Part shown: positions 26,080 to 37,845 of the stretch, piece by piece
Layout of the letters: every line of letters starts with the position of its first letter
Position numbering within the stretch: the stretch's first letter is position 1
Source: Sebastes aleutianus
Taxonomy: Eukaryota > Chordata > Actinopteri > Perciformes > Sebastidae
Assembly: GCA_916700875.1 (NCBI GenBank)
Contig: CAKAKS010000013.1
Coordinates: 15,124,596-15,188,595 of the forward strand
Direction: 5' to 3'
Length of the DNA stretch: 64,000 bases
Program-made: the position numbers and the translations under genes
The notes under the pieces: model-generated
The model's database searches: none
What the model was told of the DNA's origin: nothing
Seen by the model: only the letters and a program-made list of their open reading frames with translations

Positions 26080-26581
26080 GACGAGACGGCTACACACACA
26101 CAAAAAAGGTGAATGTACTTGGACTGATTCCTCTGATCACTTTATCGCGCCATTCCTGGAGCGATGTGCACCGTGCAACACTGTGGAGCAGCTTATCCGC
26201 GGAAAAACAATAAGAAGGTTATCCAAGAACATCCATGAATTTTTTTGTGCGATCCAAAAAGATTGTCGTCTCCGCAGAGAGAGAAAAAAAAATTGTATGC
26301 AGGATTTTTTTTTTTTTGTTGGACATGCACGGTAAAAGCAGTTTGTCGTATAGAGCCGGTGCAAAGTGCGTATAGTCCTCTTCTTACTACAGCACACTGT
26401 GCGCGTCTCGCTGCTGCGGCTGTGAGATCTCGTTCATAAAAGCATGAGAGAGTGTGTGATGTTCAGCCCTTTGCTTTAACCAAACTTGATATGAAACCGA
26501 CCGGTGCACCTTCGCTCCTGCGCGATTCCAGCAAATCAGACCCAACTTTTTTTTTTTTTCACCCACGTAATTACACAGTCA

Positions 26582-26636
26582 CACTCCTCCTCCTCTTCCT
26601 CCTCCTCCTCCTCCTCCTCCTCCTGCTGCTGCTGCT
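26582..26636. repeat. (TCC)n-(TGC)n trinucleotide tract
   Basis: CTCCTCC units grade into CTGCTGCTGCT. On the nfib sense strand this is AGC-AGC followed by GGA repeats, about 500 bp upstream of the ATG and likely within the leader. Confidence 0.9.
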
Positions 26637-27360
26637 AACACACAACCCCTATCCACCAGCCACCATCCAGCATGCAGCACCTTCTTCTTCTTGGCTATCT
26701 GGAGACATACTGTACAATTCATTTTGCTCCTTCACTCCAGCATTTGGTGTGAGTGTGTGTGTGCTCTCTTCGGAGGACTTTGGACCACATAGAAACGGTA
26801 AAAAGGGACATTTCCCTCCAGCAGCAGCAGCTCTGGCACCCTTTACCCCCTGAGCTCCGAGTCAACAACATGCGCCTTTTCTACTTTTTAGATCATTCAA
26901 CGCGCTTCACAAGTCAAAACTTTGCCTCTTTTTTTTACTTTGTCAGTCACAAATCGACATGAAGTCGCCTTAAAATGCTCTGAAAAAGTTCCTAGAATAA
27001 ACAATTAAAACATAAATTGTATCTAATATAAAATATAAGTCACATTTTATTATAATTTTGCTTTAAAAAAAATATACATTGTCATTTAAAGACCCCCTAA
27101 CTGAAGATAATAATTTACACATTTTTATTGTTTAGTGCACAACTGGTTTATGGGGGGGGGGTTTTGTTGTAAATATTTTTAAAAATGGGCTTTTATATTG
27201 TTCATTGAAGTGAGCCGAATAACTCTACAGTACCTGAACACCTGGATACTTTTTAATAAATAGATGTTAAACACTCCTAACTAAGCCAGATGTATATGGT
27301 TAAAGTGTAGCATTAATTAATGAGAGAGGACTGGAAGTTAAAGGTTACTTTGTGGCTGCA

Positions 27361-27363
<3 letters not shown>

Positions 27364-27427
<64 letters not shown>
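27364..27427. repeat. (GT)32 microsatellite upstream of nfib
   Basis: 64 bases of uninterrupted GT, among the longest simple repeats in the window, about 1.3 kb upstream of the nfib start codon. The 20+ residue Cys/Val frame it produces is not a protein. Confidence 0.97.
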
Positions 27428-27429
<2 letters not shown>

Positions 27430-28228
27430 TGCAGAGCTGTCACCAGTCCACATAGACTTCATTTGCCAAATGAAGGGGAATGGGATGTTAACATAGGCTG
27501 CAGGACAATCTGTGCCAAGTTTACTACAGTTTTGGCCCCGACCGTGCCAGGTTTTGTGGTCTGAGTTAAGTTAACCCACTTCTCCACATTACAGGACAGC
27601 ATTACAGTAAAAACATGTGCAACATGTACAACATTATAAAGCAATAGTAATAATCCATGATCACGTACCATCGCACTGTACTGCATGGATTACTAGGGAA
27701 TCCTGGAGCCTGGTGGTTGAAACACACAAGCCGGGAGCTTCACATTTCTCTGTTCAACTTTGTGCTTTGGAGCTTTTTCTCCTTTCTCTTGCGCTGCTCG
27801 CAACAAAACACACCAGTCAAACACCGGAAGACAGTTGTCTGCAGATAGATAGCGGTGGACACAAGTTGGGAGCACCTCGCGTTTTTTTTTTCTCGTTTTT
27901 TTTCTCCTCGTCTTCCTTCCTCTTCTTCAAGTCTTGACTTTTTTTGGATGTTTTTTTGCGGGTTTGTTCAGTGAAGTTGAACGTGATCCAGAAGAGGCTG
28001 AGTTCTCGGCTCTGGGCTGGTGGGCTGGTCTCTGGTCTCCGCCTTCACTTTCACTGTTTCACTGTTTCTCTGTCTCACTGACTGCCGCCCTCTGGCTCTC
28101 ACCACGAACTGTCAAAGTGGATAGCATTTCAACCAGACGGTTTCCGGTACGACTTTTCACAATAAAACCCTATTTAAAGAGCAATTTCTCTTATATTCAT
28201 ATGAAACATGAATAAAATGCCACTAAAT

Positions 28229-28516
28229 GGACTTATATAGCACTTTTCTAGTCTTCCGACCACTCAAAGTGCTTTACACTACATATCAGTATTCACCCAT
28301 TCATACACTGATGGCAGAAGCTACTAAGGTGCCAACTTTGCCCATCAGGATCTAATCTAAATACTCATTCACACACCAATGGCTATGCCTTTGGGTGCAA
28401 TTTAGGGTTAAGTGTCTTGCTGAAGGACACATAGACATGTGACCTGGAGCAGCCGGGGATCGAACCACCAACCTTCCGATTGGTGGACAACCTGCTCTAC
28501 CCTCTGAGCTACAGCC
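28229..28516 (-). mobile_element. tRNA-derived SINE with 10-bp target-site duplication
   Basis: Perfect direct repeats GCCACTAAAT at 28219-28228 and 28517-28526 bracket the element. Read on the minus strand, its 5' end is tRNA-like: an RNA polymerase III A box (TAGCTCAGAGGGTAG, 28497-28511) and a B box (GGTTCGATCCC, within 28455-28466). The tRNA-unrelated body runs to ATATAGCACTTTTCTAGTC and similar text near 28240-28260. It sits just upstream of nfib. Boundaries are certain to within a few bases because the duplication overlaps the tRNA start. Confidence 0.88.
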
Positions 28517-28536
28517 GCCACTAAATAGTACACTTA

Positions 28537-29010
28537 CTGACTTAGTCCTTGTTGCGCCTGGTGGCACATAGGGTAAGGACTAAGGATCTCCACTCATCTC
28601 TGTTGTTCGCTTTCTTCTCAATGCTGTTCCAGCTGTATCCTCTCATCTTCATTTCTCCTTCGATGGTTCGTCTCCAGGTTGTTTTGGGCCTCCCTCTTTT
28701 GCGTTTTCCCTCTGGTGTCCAACGCAATGCTACTTTTGTAATGTCATCAGATGGTTTCCTTAACACATGTCCAAGCCATCTCCATCTCCATCTTCTTCTT
28801 ATCAATATTGTTTCCATGTCCAAGAACCCTGTCATTTTGTGTAGTTCATGGTTTGTGATCTTCCTATAGGCCAGAATATCCTCATGATCTTTCTGAGGCG
28901 GGTATTGTGAAAGCTGGAAAGCTTGCCTATGTCTCTTTCAGTCATTCTCCAGCACTCAGCACCATATAGAAGTACAGGTAGTACACAGCTGTTGTATAAC
29001 TTACACAGTA
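28537..29010 (-). mobile_element. LINE fragment, 3' end of reverse-transcriptase ORF
   Basis: The minus strand reads RRWRWLGHVLRKPSDDI, then KRKRGRPKTTWRRTIEGEM, then a C-terminal WRSLVLTLCATRR. This is the typical tail of a fish endonuclease/reverse-transcriptase LINE (the GRPKTTWRR block is diagnostic). Upstream sequence to about 29010 continues the pattern (CWRMTERDIG-like) with interruptions. Only the C-terminal part is present, as expected of a 5'-truncated copy; it abuts the SINE. Confidence 0.82.
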
Positions 29011-29049
29011 CAGTACACTACAAGCCACTAAACAGTACACTACAAGATA

Positions 29050-31025
29050 TAGTCGATACGTTAGGACACAACATTTGCCTACAAAACAAACATTTAAACC
29101 TGCAATAGCAATAGGCAGAACGTTTTTGGCATAATTTGGCAGAAATTGAATAATAACCTTTCAGCATATTGTAATTCAAGTGTTCTGAGAGATAACTAGA
29201 CTACTGCACCTCCTCATGGCTCTGCTTTCAGGCTTTAGAAAATCTAGCCCGTGACGGCAGACTTGTGCCAATCACAGGTTATTTCAGAGAGAGAGAGCGT
29301 TCCTATTGGCTGTGCCCTGGCTGGTGGGGGGTGCTTGGTATTTCCTCAACAGATCTCAACATGGCTGTCAGGTCACAAACCTTCTCATTTTACAGCTAAA
29401 CAGTACACTACAAGATATTTCTGGAAACATTTGAGGAGAGAAATAGACATTACAGTAACAGAATACTGATTCATATTTAATCAGCGCTGCCTAGTTTGAC
29501 CGTTTGATCTGAGTTTGCGAGTGATTGACAGCTGCTCAGAGACTGCAAGGCTCCAGCTTGTGTCTGATTGGTTGTTTTCCTCCAGCCTGTGAATTCTTGC
29601 GGATGCCATTAGGAGCACCGGAGGACACCAGAGGACACAGAGGAACATGATTTATTTCAGAATACCTGTCTCATGCACTACTGTCAGGATATAATGACCG
29701 TTTTATAAAAATAACTGACTAATCATTAGTATTAGTATTAGTATTATTCCTCCATGTTTTTTCATGGCTCAGTATTAAAAAAAGGGGGACCAGGTGTCAC
29801 ACTTTATGAGGCATTTGTATCCCTTACTCCGCGTCCCACATATTGGGACTATATGTCTCCGACTATATATCAGAGAGTTTTTTGCAAAATGTGTTATATT
29901 TCAATTTCCTAAAGTCTCAACGAGAGGACAAAGCATAGAGATGTTACAAGATAAAGGGCAGAATAGAAATGTTTATTTGTTAAGTTTGATAGACACTATA
30001 TCAAATCGAACACTACCTCTCAGCATTAGTAACATGTCCCACATAAACATACTCTTCGTCCCACATTTGGGTTGTTGGGATCTGGTCCCCCTAGTTTAAA
30101 AACATAGGCGAACAACTGTCCAATGCAAACCATTTGGGCCATATAGCTATATGTCAAAATGTTGTTTTCATGAAAATAAACAGCACTTGGTTTGGCTTTG
30201 TAACAGCGTGTTTTTTCAAAGTCTGAACCCACAAAAGAGTAGGCTAAGCCTTCGGTCTATCTGAAAACAAAAAATTACCAAAAATGTAGATAGCCAGTGT
30301 TTTTTTTCAGCATAGCAAGCTTAAAGCTGCAGCGGGTAGAAATGGAGCAACTAATGATTAGTCAGTTATTTTTATTAAACGGTCATTATATCCTGACAGT
30401 AGTGCATGAGACTGGTATTCTGAAATAAATCATGTTCCTCTGTGTCCTCCGGTGCTCATAATGGCATCCGCAAGATTTCACAGACCGGAGAAAAACAACC
30501 AATCACAGCCCAGCTGGAGCCTTGCCGTCTCTGAGCAGCTGTCAATCACTCGCAAACTCAGATCAGACGGTCGAACTAGGCAGTGCTGACCAAATATGAA
30601 TCAATATTCTGTTCCTGTAATGCCTATTTCTCTCCTCAAATGTTTTCAGAAACATGTACACTTGTAGTGTACTGTTTAGCTGTGAAATGAGAAAGTTTGT
30701 GACCCAGCAGCCATGTTGAGATCAGTTGAGGAAATACCAAGCATCTCCCAACAGCCGGAGCACAGCCAATAGGAACGCTCTCTCTCTGAAATAACCTGTG
30801 ATTGACACAAGTCTTCCGTCATGGGCTATATTTTTTAAAGCCTGAAAACAGAGCCATGAGGAGGTGCAGAAGTCTAGTTATCTCTCTTGCACTTGCACTT
30901 GATTTACAGTATGCTGAAAGGTTATTATGGAATTTTTGCCAAATTATGCCAAAAAACGTTCTGCTATTGCTATTGCAGATTTAAATGTTTGTTTTGTAGG
31001 CAAATGTTGTGTCCTAACGTAGCAA
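29050..31025. repeat. Large inverted pair of a roughly 690-bp repeat
   Basis: The left arm (about 29055-29740) and right arm (about 30343-31022) are reverse complements at high identity. For example, GTTAGGACACAACATTTGCC near 29059 is matched by GGCAAATGTTGTGTCCTAAC near 31000, and both arms contain the GTGCATGAGAC-type stretch, CGCAAACTCAGATC and a CAGTACACTACAAG box. The spacer of about 600 bp is different sequence. The right copy is preceded by AAAGCTGCAGCGGGTAG, resembling the end of a common percomorph miniature element. I read it as two opposed insertions of one family, or one duplicated inverted copy. Confidence 0.85.
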
Positions 31026-33418
31026 CTATAGACTATAGGTCGCTATAAGCGAAGGGTGTTAATATTGTTAATACTGTAATTTAGCAATATAATAACCCTC
31101 TGTTATACCAGAATATATCTGTTTTTTAAACCCTAAAACGAGACAAATCCGACCTCTTATTTTGAAAGCAAAAACTCACCATTTCCAGGGTATCCTCTAG
31201 CTGTTTCTCTGCAGCTTGACACAGCTCGCTTTTGTAAGAGTGTTTGCATTCTCGCCTCTGATTGGTCAGGAGCAGTGGCCCCGGGACTCTGCTGTCTACC
31301 CTGGGCCCCTCACTTCCGCTCCTCTGACGTGCTGTTTAGGGGCTTCACACACAGAGAGAGCTGCTGGACAACCAGCCTCAATAGAGATGTGGTCAATGAC
31401 TGATGCTGGGAATCACAACACTGCAGGAATTACTGCTTAACATAAATATATATATATATATATATCACTGTTCATTGTGTGCAACATTAATGTCCAAGAT
31501 GTGAAAGTAATACTTATTTTTCTGTTAATTAGCTTACTTTACCTTTTTTATTTTACTTATCTTATCTTATTTACTAATTTTACTAAATGTATCTTACTTA
31601 ATTGTTATTCTATTAGGCACTGGTGCTAGAAATAGTACTTTTTTATTTTATACACTTGTATTTTATACATTTGAACTTGTTGTAATTTTGTTGTATATTT
31701 GAGCAATATCTGGCGCAAGAATTTCCTTCGGGATTAATAAAGTTCTATCTTATCTTATCATATTTTACATGCAGTTGTTAGATTATAGATAATAATTAGA
31801 TTACTATTATTATTATTATTTTATTTTTTATTTTTTTCCACTCCCATCTAGCAATACCAATATACAGTGCACAAGTCAAAGCTGCAAAACAGGTTAATAT
31901 TTTCACATGTGCCCTATAGTATAATGATAAAAGCCTTTTTTTAAAGGTAATTACTGTGATTTTGAAAGACCATGATCCCTATATTATCAGCAATTTCCTC
32001 AATCAATCAAATATTAACAACAAAAAAAGCGTTGAAGCACTTCCCATATCAATTATATATAATTGTAATATAATAATGGATCAGTGCTGTTATAGTGCTC
32101 ATTAAGTATTACGCATAGCAGTGTTGTAATAGTAACAGTCATGGTTTTAGTGCTGTAGTATAGTAGCCTGGTAATGGTGCAATGTTGCCAGTGCAGTTGA
32201 CTGATTTAAGAAAAAGGTAACCGTCACTGGATGCCCATTACAGCATTACAGCATAATCACAGCACACAATATGGTTATATAACGTCACTGTTATCACAAC
32301 ATTAACACAGTATTCACACCATCTAAACACCGCAGTGCTGTCATGTGGGTCCAGTATCTCCATCACACACACACACACACACACGGTAATCAGTTATGAT
32401 TCACTTGCAAAAAACAATAAAGCTAAGAGCATTCAGTTGTTAGAAGAAATGACTATAAATTGCCGATCAATGGCTGTTTCAAGGCTAAGTTCAGGTGATA
32501 TTGTTGGTGCGTCAACTCACACTGTGGCTACAGCCTTGAAGCAAAGCTATTTGTTGGGCAGAATAGATCTTGTCCTTCTAACTATTATGTCTTTAAAAGA
32601 ACATTTAAACTCCTACTAAATGGAAATTTCAAGCAAAACATTTTGGAATACTTTGCTGTACACTCAGTTCACGTTATCTGGTATTTTTTTGCAAGAATAT
32701 TGCACTTTTAAATTTACTTTTAATTTCTGTTAATGGGCGAGATGCCATGAAAGACTATCATTATCACATACCCTGACTCATTTACCCCACATTATATCAT
32801 GCCAGTCGACTGGTGCACACATGGCATCAGCCTTCACACATTCATCCCTCTGAATGTGGATCTACCGCCTCCATGTGGTCACTAAACAGAACTACCATTT
32901 GCTAGTTTGGGACCCACTGGAGAATTATTGTGTTTTTGTGTCATTTAAGCAATTTAAAACACAAGTTATACACACGCCTAGAGGAGAGTCACAAAGTCTA
33001 GTTTCTATATTTCTTTATTTACAGAACATTGGCACAACTACGGTGCTGTTACCATTAGATTAAATGCAACAGACATGTTCAGGTCCCAAATTCTTCATAT
33101 GGTAATAACTGGCACAAAAATGGCAAATCAGTCCATATAATAAAACAAATTGTCTTATTACATGCTGGATATTTCCTATAGCCTAATTTGAAAATATGAA
33201 CACCTTTGAGTAAAACAAAATATCATGTTGACTACAAAATATTCATAGTAGGAAAAGCACAGGTGTTAATAATATTAACAATGGCTCTGTTCTATTCAAG
33301 TATGACAGAGAGCCAGCATGCACAATACCAGTGTGTTTGTTACACCATTAGGTGGCGTTGTACCAGTGCTGTATAGTAACAGCCTGTGTCATCTGATTAT
33401 AATCTAGTAGTATCTATT
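31026..33418. other. Intergenic stretch with AT repeats and a LINE tail
   Basis: No gene seen. A (TA)n run lies at 31445-31465. At about 31600-31765 the sequence ends TTCCTTCGGGATTAATAAAG followed by (TTATC)n, the typical 3' end of a fish non-LTR element with its microsatellite tail. A (CA)n run is at 32365-32385. The rest is AT-rich unique sequence. Confidence 0.6.
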
Positions 33419-33711
33419 CAGGGCCAGGTCTAGCCTTTTTGGTGTCCTAAAATTTGGATTTAGAGCCCTCCCCCCAGAACCCTAACCCTAGTCCTGTAAA
33501 CCGCAACACACATCAGACATCACAAAAACTGCGATTTTTATTTTCATAAATAACTGTATTTATTATAATATCAATAAGCAATTGGTCACTGATATTGTTG
33601 GCTTAAAAGTCTTGAGTCAGTTTCACTATAATTTACACTTTTAGTAACAAATAAGTGTGGCCAGGCGGATGAAAAAGTGTGAGAAAGAGAGTAAAAGGGG
33701 TGAAACGTGTA

Positions 33712-33751
33712 TTTCTTTCTTTCTTTCTTTCTTTCTTTCTTTATTTCTTTG
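33712..33751. repeat. (TTTC)n microsatellite
   Basis: Tetranucleotide array of about nine units with one interruption near its right end. Confidence 0.93.
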
Positions 33752-33952
33752 TTAATGTGTTACCTTAATGCAGAAAATGAGGAAGGGTGCCCACCGGCAT
33801 TTATTACTATTATTATTATTATTATTTTATTTTTTTTGGGGGGCGACAAGCGCCCCCCAGAAGGTGGCGCCCTATGCAAACGCCTATATGGTCTATGGCA
33901 TAGACCATAAAGGCGCTAGACATTATGGGTTCAAGACCCATTTAGGGCAAAT

Positions 33953-34023
33953 AGCAGAGTGGTGCAGAGGAAGCGTGCTGGGCCCATAACCTATAGGTCG
34001 GTGGATTGAAACCATCCTCTGCT
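33953..34023 (+). tRNA. Initiator tRNA-Met(CAT)-like sequence, probably a pseudogene
   Basis: The sequence follows vertebrate initiator tRNA-Met almost throughout. The acceptor stem AGCAGAG (33953-33959) pairs perfectly with CTCTGCT (34017-34023). The anticodon loop CCCATAA carries CAT, preceded by the GGG of the initiator anticodon stem, and the A-box-like segment is TGGTGCAGAGGAAGCG. Departures: the 3' half of the anticodon stem is CCTAT instead of CCCAG, breaking pairs; the T loop is ATTGAAA instead of ATCGAAA, damaging the B box; and the base after the stem is G, not A. It sits inside transposon debris. No clear poly-T terminator follows closely. A retro- or SINE-derived pseudogene is most likely. 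Confidence 0.6.
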
Positions 34024-34145
34024 GTGTCAGCATTTTCCTTTACAAGGAAACTGAATATCGTTCACATTGTTCACTTTTTTCAGACATTTCACCAAAACAT
34101 TTAGTCGATCGCTCACTGAATACACACCGGACAGATCCCTTAGAT

Positions 34146-35352
34146 CAGCCATTCTCAACCAGTGTGCCGCGGCACACCGGTGTGCCGCAGAGCGCCATCT
34201 AGTGTGCCGCGGAGGCAGTGGTACTAGATTATTTTTTTATTATTATTTAGCAAAGTGAACAGGTAAAACCTAAAGGAGGTAAGATACAAGCTGCCGTAAA
34301 ACCAAAGCCTATTGAAGGAGGCTGAGACACGGACGGACACGGGTCTTGTATTGGGTATAACACATGCGCAGTGTAACTGGAGCTGCGGTCGTGCGTTGCG
34401 ATCGGCTCAATTTCGGCGAGTGCAGAGCAGATATTACTGCGAATGTGCGGTACCCCGAAGGCGCGTTGATTAAGTGTGACCCAACCTCCTTCAATAGGCC
34501 TTGTGTAAAAACACCAAACATCATCAGGTAGAGACAAACGTGTTGGCCACTGTTAGCTAGCTAACGTTCTGGGATGCAGTGAGACAAATTGGATCGGTTT
34601 TTAAAGTGAAAAAGTGATGTGGGAGACAACCCTGCGCCAGTAAAAGCTCCGAAGCGTGTGGTGAGGAAATATGAGAAGTGCACACATTTCTGGAAGAGCA
34701 GCACTCCCCTCTTGCTGAGCATTACACTGATGGTAACTTTTGTGCAAAACTGGCCTACTTATCAGATATATTTCACCAGTTAAATCAGCTCAATATATCA
34801 ATGCAAGGCAGAAACAGCACAGTGTTTTTGGTTTCAGACAAAATTGAGGGCTTCAAGAAAAAACTTATTCTGTGGAACAGAAGAGTCAAGGAGGGACGAT
34901 TTGACGTGTTTTCACTCCTAAGTGAAACTTTGGAAGCCACTTCTCATGTCAACATATCCAGTGTTATAACCCAGCATCAAATTTCTGTTGCCTTTCACCA
35001 CCACCTATTTATGTGAGTCAGGGTTTTCCATTGTGACTGTCACAAAATCAAAGGCAAGGAACAAACTGAAAGCAACTTTGAATGCTACTCTGCGTGTCAG
35101 CCTCTCACCCATCCCACCACGACTTGATCTCATTATTTCCCAGAGGCAAGCCCAAGTGTCTCACTGAGGGTAAGCAGAATATGTATTTTGGTCATTACAG
35201 CTGACAGTGACATAACACATATCTACAGCCCAGTTTATTATTTGTTGTATAAACATGTTAGGTTTTTTACTCATTTATTTGGGAAGGTGTGCCTCGGAAA
35301 TGTTTTGACAATCACAAGTGTGCCTTCAGTTGCAAAAGGTTGAGAACCCCTG
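34146..35352 (+). mobile_element. hAT element (ZBED5/FAM200-like), internally deleted
   Basis: The ends are CAGCCATTCTCAACC and GGTTGAGAACCCCTG, the Charlie-type hAT terminus. The interior plus-strand frame from 34678 encodes a piece of a ZBED5/FAM200-like hAT transposase: CAKLAYLSDIFHQLNQLN, then VSDKIEGFKKKLILWNRR; after stops comes the C-terminal dimerisation block (LSPIPPRLDLIISQRQAQVSH-like) ending near 35167. Stops and deletions make it inactive. The right side is followed by GGTCTATG, which recurs at 33889-33896, so the original left junction has probably been rearranged. Confidence 0.75.
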
Positions 35353-35383
35353 GTCTATGCCTTAATCCGGCCCTGTATCTTAT

Positions 35384-37249
35384 ATCAATATGCTGGACAT
35401 TTAACTTAAATAATCAAAGTAAAGAGAAGTCAGAGAATAAAAAAAATGTGATTTGGATTCTCAAAAAAATGTATGTGGTATACAAATAAGCTGTAATACA
35501 GTCGTATTACAAGGCTACCGCTGCTTCTATCACCTCAGTGATCTTGCTACAGCAAAAGATGATGTGAATAAATAAAGACGCCTTCAGATTGTTAAACTCA
35601 AGAGCAGCACTAGAGGTACTTCACTGTGCGATCATGCCATTTCCTACCAATTACACCATTTCCTATGGGCCTTTCACAACAGCTGTACTGTAGGTAACTT
35701 TTCACGACAAGACAGCAGCTGGTCTCGGCTAAATCCTTCAATATACTAACCTTTAATATGAACTTTTAATTAGATGCTATTTCTGACCATGACGCACATC
35801 ATGTTCTGTCCCTGCTTGCTGAAAATTGCTTAAAATCCCTCCTGAGATCTTAAACGCACTCCTTCTTTATATGACCTTGCAGATTGAAACCAATTTGATT
35901 TATATAATGCAGTATGAGCAAAGAATGAACATCACCAATACAAATAGAATAGCAAGCAAACAGCAGCAGCCTGGCCGGAGCAGCAAAGGTCAATCCTCTG
36001 AGCTCATATGCATTGAGGCAGACAAACAGACCTCAACTTAAACCCTGGAGCACAATAAAAGCTCGGCTGTAGTCGAACAAGTAAATAAATATTCAGAGAG
36101 AAATGTCAGCCTGGGTTGCCTCTTCAGCATGGGAAAGGCGCGGGCTGGAGAAAGGGCTCTTTGTCCGACACTATCAAATTAACGCAGAGGGTGCACAGAG
36201 AGGTGCACTTGAGGAACGCTCTTACTCTGAAGGGAGGCTAAATAGTTCCTTTGGTTATTGATCTCAGCAAAAAATAACTTTAACCATTATCACTCCTCCT
36301 CATCTGGAAAAATCTCAGTTCCTTGCAATAAAACACTTTAGCGATAAAAGTTTCAACTGCTGTCCTTGAAGATCACATCCATTCAGAAATGAATGATAGT
36401 GCCAGGGATGATCTTGAAAATATGACTTAAATAAAAGCTATCTCTTTTGAATGTGACAATACAAGTTAAGTGCTGCAGTTTCATATTAAATAGCCTCCTG
36501 TACAATATCTCTCACGTCTGCAAATGTCGTCATTCTTGACCTGGGCACAGACACACAAAGACCCAAACAACTCACAACAAAATAATGGTACAAAAGGTAA
36601 ATTTCAAGATAGTAATCAGCAGAATATCTATGATATTTGGACTTGGCAGTTGGAAACTAGACATGGATATTTGCAGACATATCTTCCCACACAATGTCAG
36701 AAGTCATCTAACATTTAATACATGAAATAATAGCCTTTTTGAAGTTGCTTGATAGTGATGTTCTTAACAAAGGTGATTTAAGAGGAAGAAGATAAGACAA
36801 AAAGAGCTCCACTTACCATCCACCACGTCCTCGCTGACATGTCATAACAAAGCTGCCATTTAATGGACCTCTCGGTCAGTTTCCCAGCCATCACTGTGCT
36901 CCCGGCTGGAGGATAAGACACCTAATCAGAGGGGCATCAGTGGAGGCATGCTGTGCCACATGTATAGGCCAGTCCTTGACAACGTTGCATCATGGGAAAA
37001 GAAAAAAAAACAGCTTCCACTTGACCAGTGACTCGAACCTGACTGTGGTAATTACAAGAGCCGTGACCCTGCAACCCTCACCATCCCCCCCTCCCTCCTA
37101 CTGCACACCAACCTCCTCCTCTTCTTCTCCCCCCCACCACCCACCACCAGGGCTGGGAGTTATCCACTGGAGAGCAGCTTCATATCACTGTAGCTAAAGG
37201 TCATTTCAAATAGTGAGATATAATATTGCATTGTTTTGAGGAATTTGTT
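35384..37249. other. Intergenic, largely unique sequence
   Basis: No gene or clear transposon seen. A pyrimidine-rich tract lies at 37080-37150. The block at 36050-36310 is non-repetitive and moderately GC-rich, and could be a conserved element upstream of nfib, but nothing in the sequence proves it. Confidence 0.5.
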
Positions 37250-37845
37250 GGTCCGCAAATTTCGTGGTAATTAGGTGATAATTAGCAAGTAACTTATTTG
37301 AAATTTCTTTGGAATTACTGCCAAATTACCCCAATATTTACCTCAAAATTGATCGAAAATTACATTAAATTATATTACGCTATTTCCCAATAGCTGGTAA
37401 TTTATTTAATACATTTACAGGAAAAGAATACAAAGTTAATCAATTTGTTTTATTTCCATGTCTGCTGATAAATAGATAATAATTAGCAAATAACTTAATT
37501 GAAATTTCTTAAAAAACTCCCTGAATCATGACATCAGCTAGCAGGTTACATTTGTGTAGACAATAAATCACAATAGTGAGATTTGTGTCTGATCAGAAGT
37601 GTCTTCTATTAGTTTTCCACCTCCGAAGAAGAGCAGTGCACAGTCGCTTCTCAAGCTGAAGGACCCTATTTAACAAGTCTATGCTATTTTAGCATATAAT
37701 TGTTTATAATAAAGTTATTTTCGATAAAGTTTGAGGTAAATATTGGGGTAATATAGCAGTAATTCCAAAGAAATTTCAAATAGGTTACTTGCTAATTATC
37801 ACCTACCAGGAAATTTGTGGACCTGTAAGATGAAGTGTTACCATT
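37250..37845. mobile_element. Miniature inverted-repeat element
   Basis: About 100 bases at the left end (GGTCCGCAAATTTCGTGG, GTGATAATTAGCAAGTAAC, TTTGAAATTTCTTTGG, TTACCCCAATATTTACCTC in that order) reappear as the reverse complement at 37728-37830. A third partial unit sits near 37475-37515. There is no coding capacity. It is a foldback-type non-autonomous DNA element; no target-site duplication was confirmed. Confidence 0.75.

Larger units (their letters stand above)
26080..28215 (-). promoter_or_regulatory. nfib: nfib 5' leader and probable promoter region
   Basis: This is the sequence directly upstream of the nfib start on the minus strand. Vertebrate NFIB has a long 5' UTR, so the first few hundred bases are probably transcribed. 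It holds a trinucleotide tract at 26582-26636 (GGA/GCA on the sense strand), several T- and A-runs, a 32-unit GT repeat at 27364-27427, and a pyrimidine-rich patch with initiator-like texture near 27870-27930. No TATA box stands out and the start site cannot be placed. Confidence 0.45.
33419..35375. mobile_element. Decayed hAT element (outer) carrying nested insertions
   Basis: The termini are CAGGGCCAGG (33419) and CCGGCCCTG (ending 35375), a matching inverted pair. They are flanked by TATCTATT (33411-33418) and TATCTTAT (35376-35383), an 8-bp duplication with two differences, as expected for an old hAT insertion. Within it are a (TTTC)n array (33712-33751), a (TTA)n tract, an initiator-tRNA-like sequence, and a second hAT element (34146-35352). 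Almost all original coding sequence is lost. Confidence 0.65.

Noticed and set aside
26452..26853. 133-aa plus-strand frame with poly-Leu opposite the nfib leader
   Set aside because: The leucine run is the TCC/TGC repeat read in one frame; no other protein feature.
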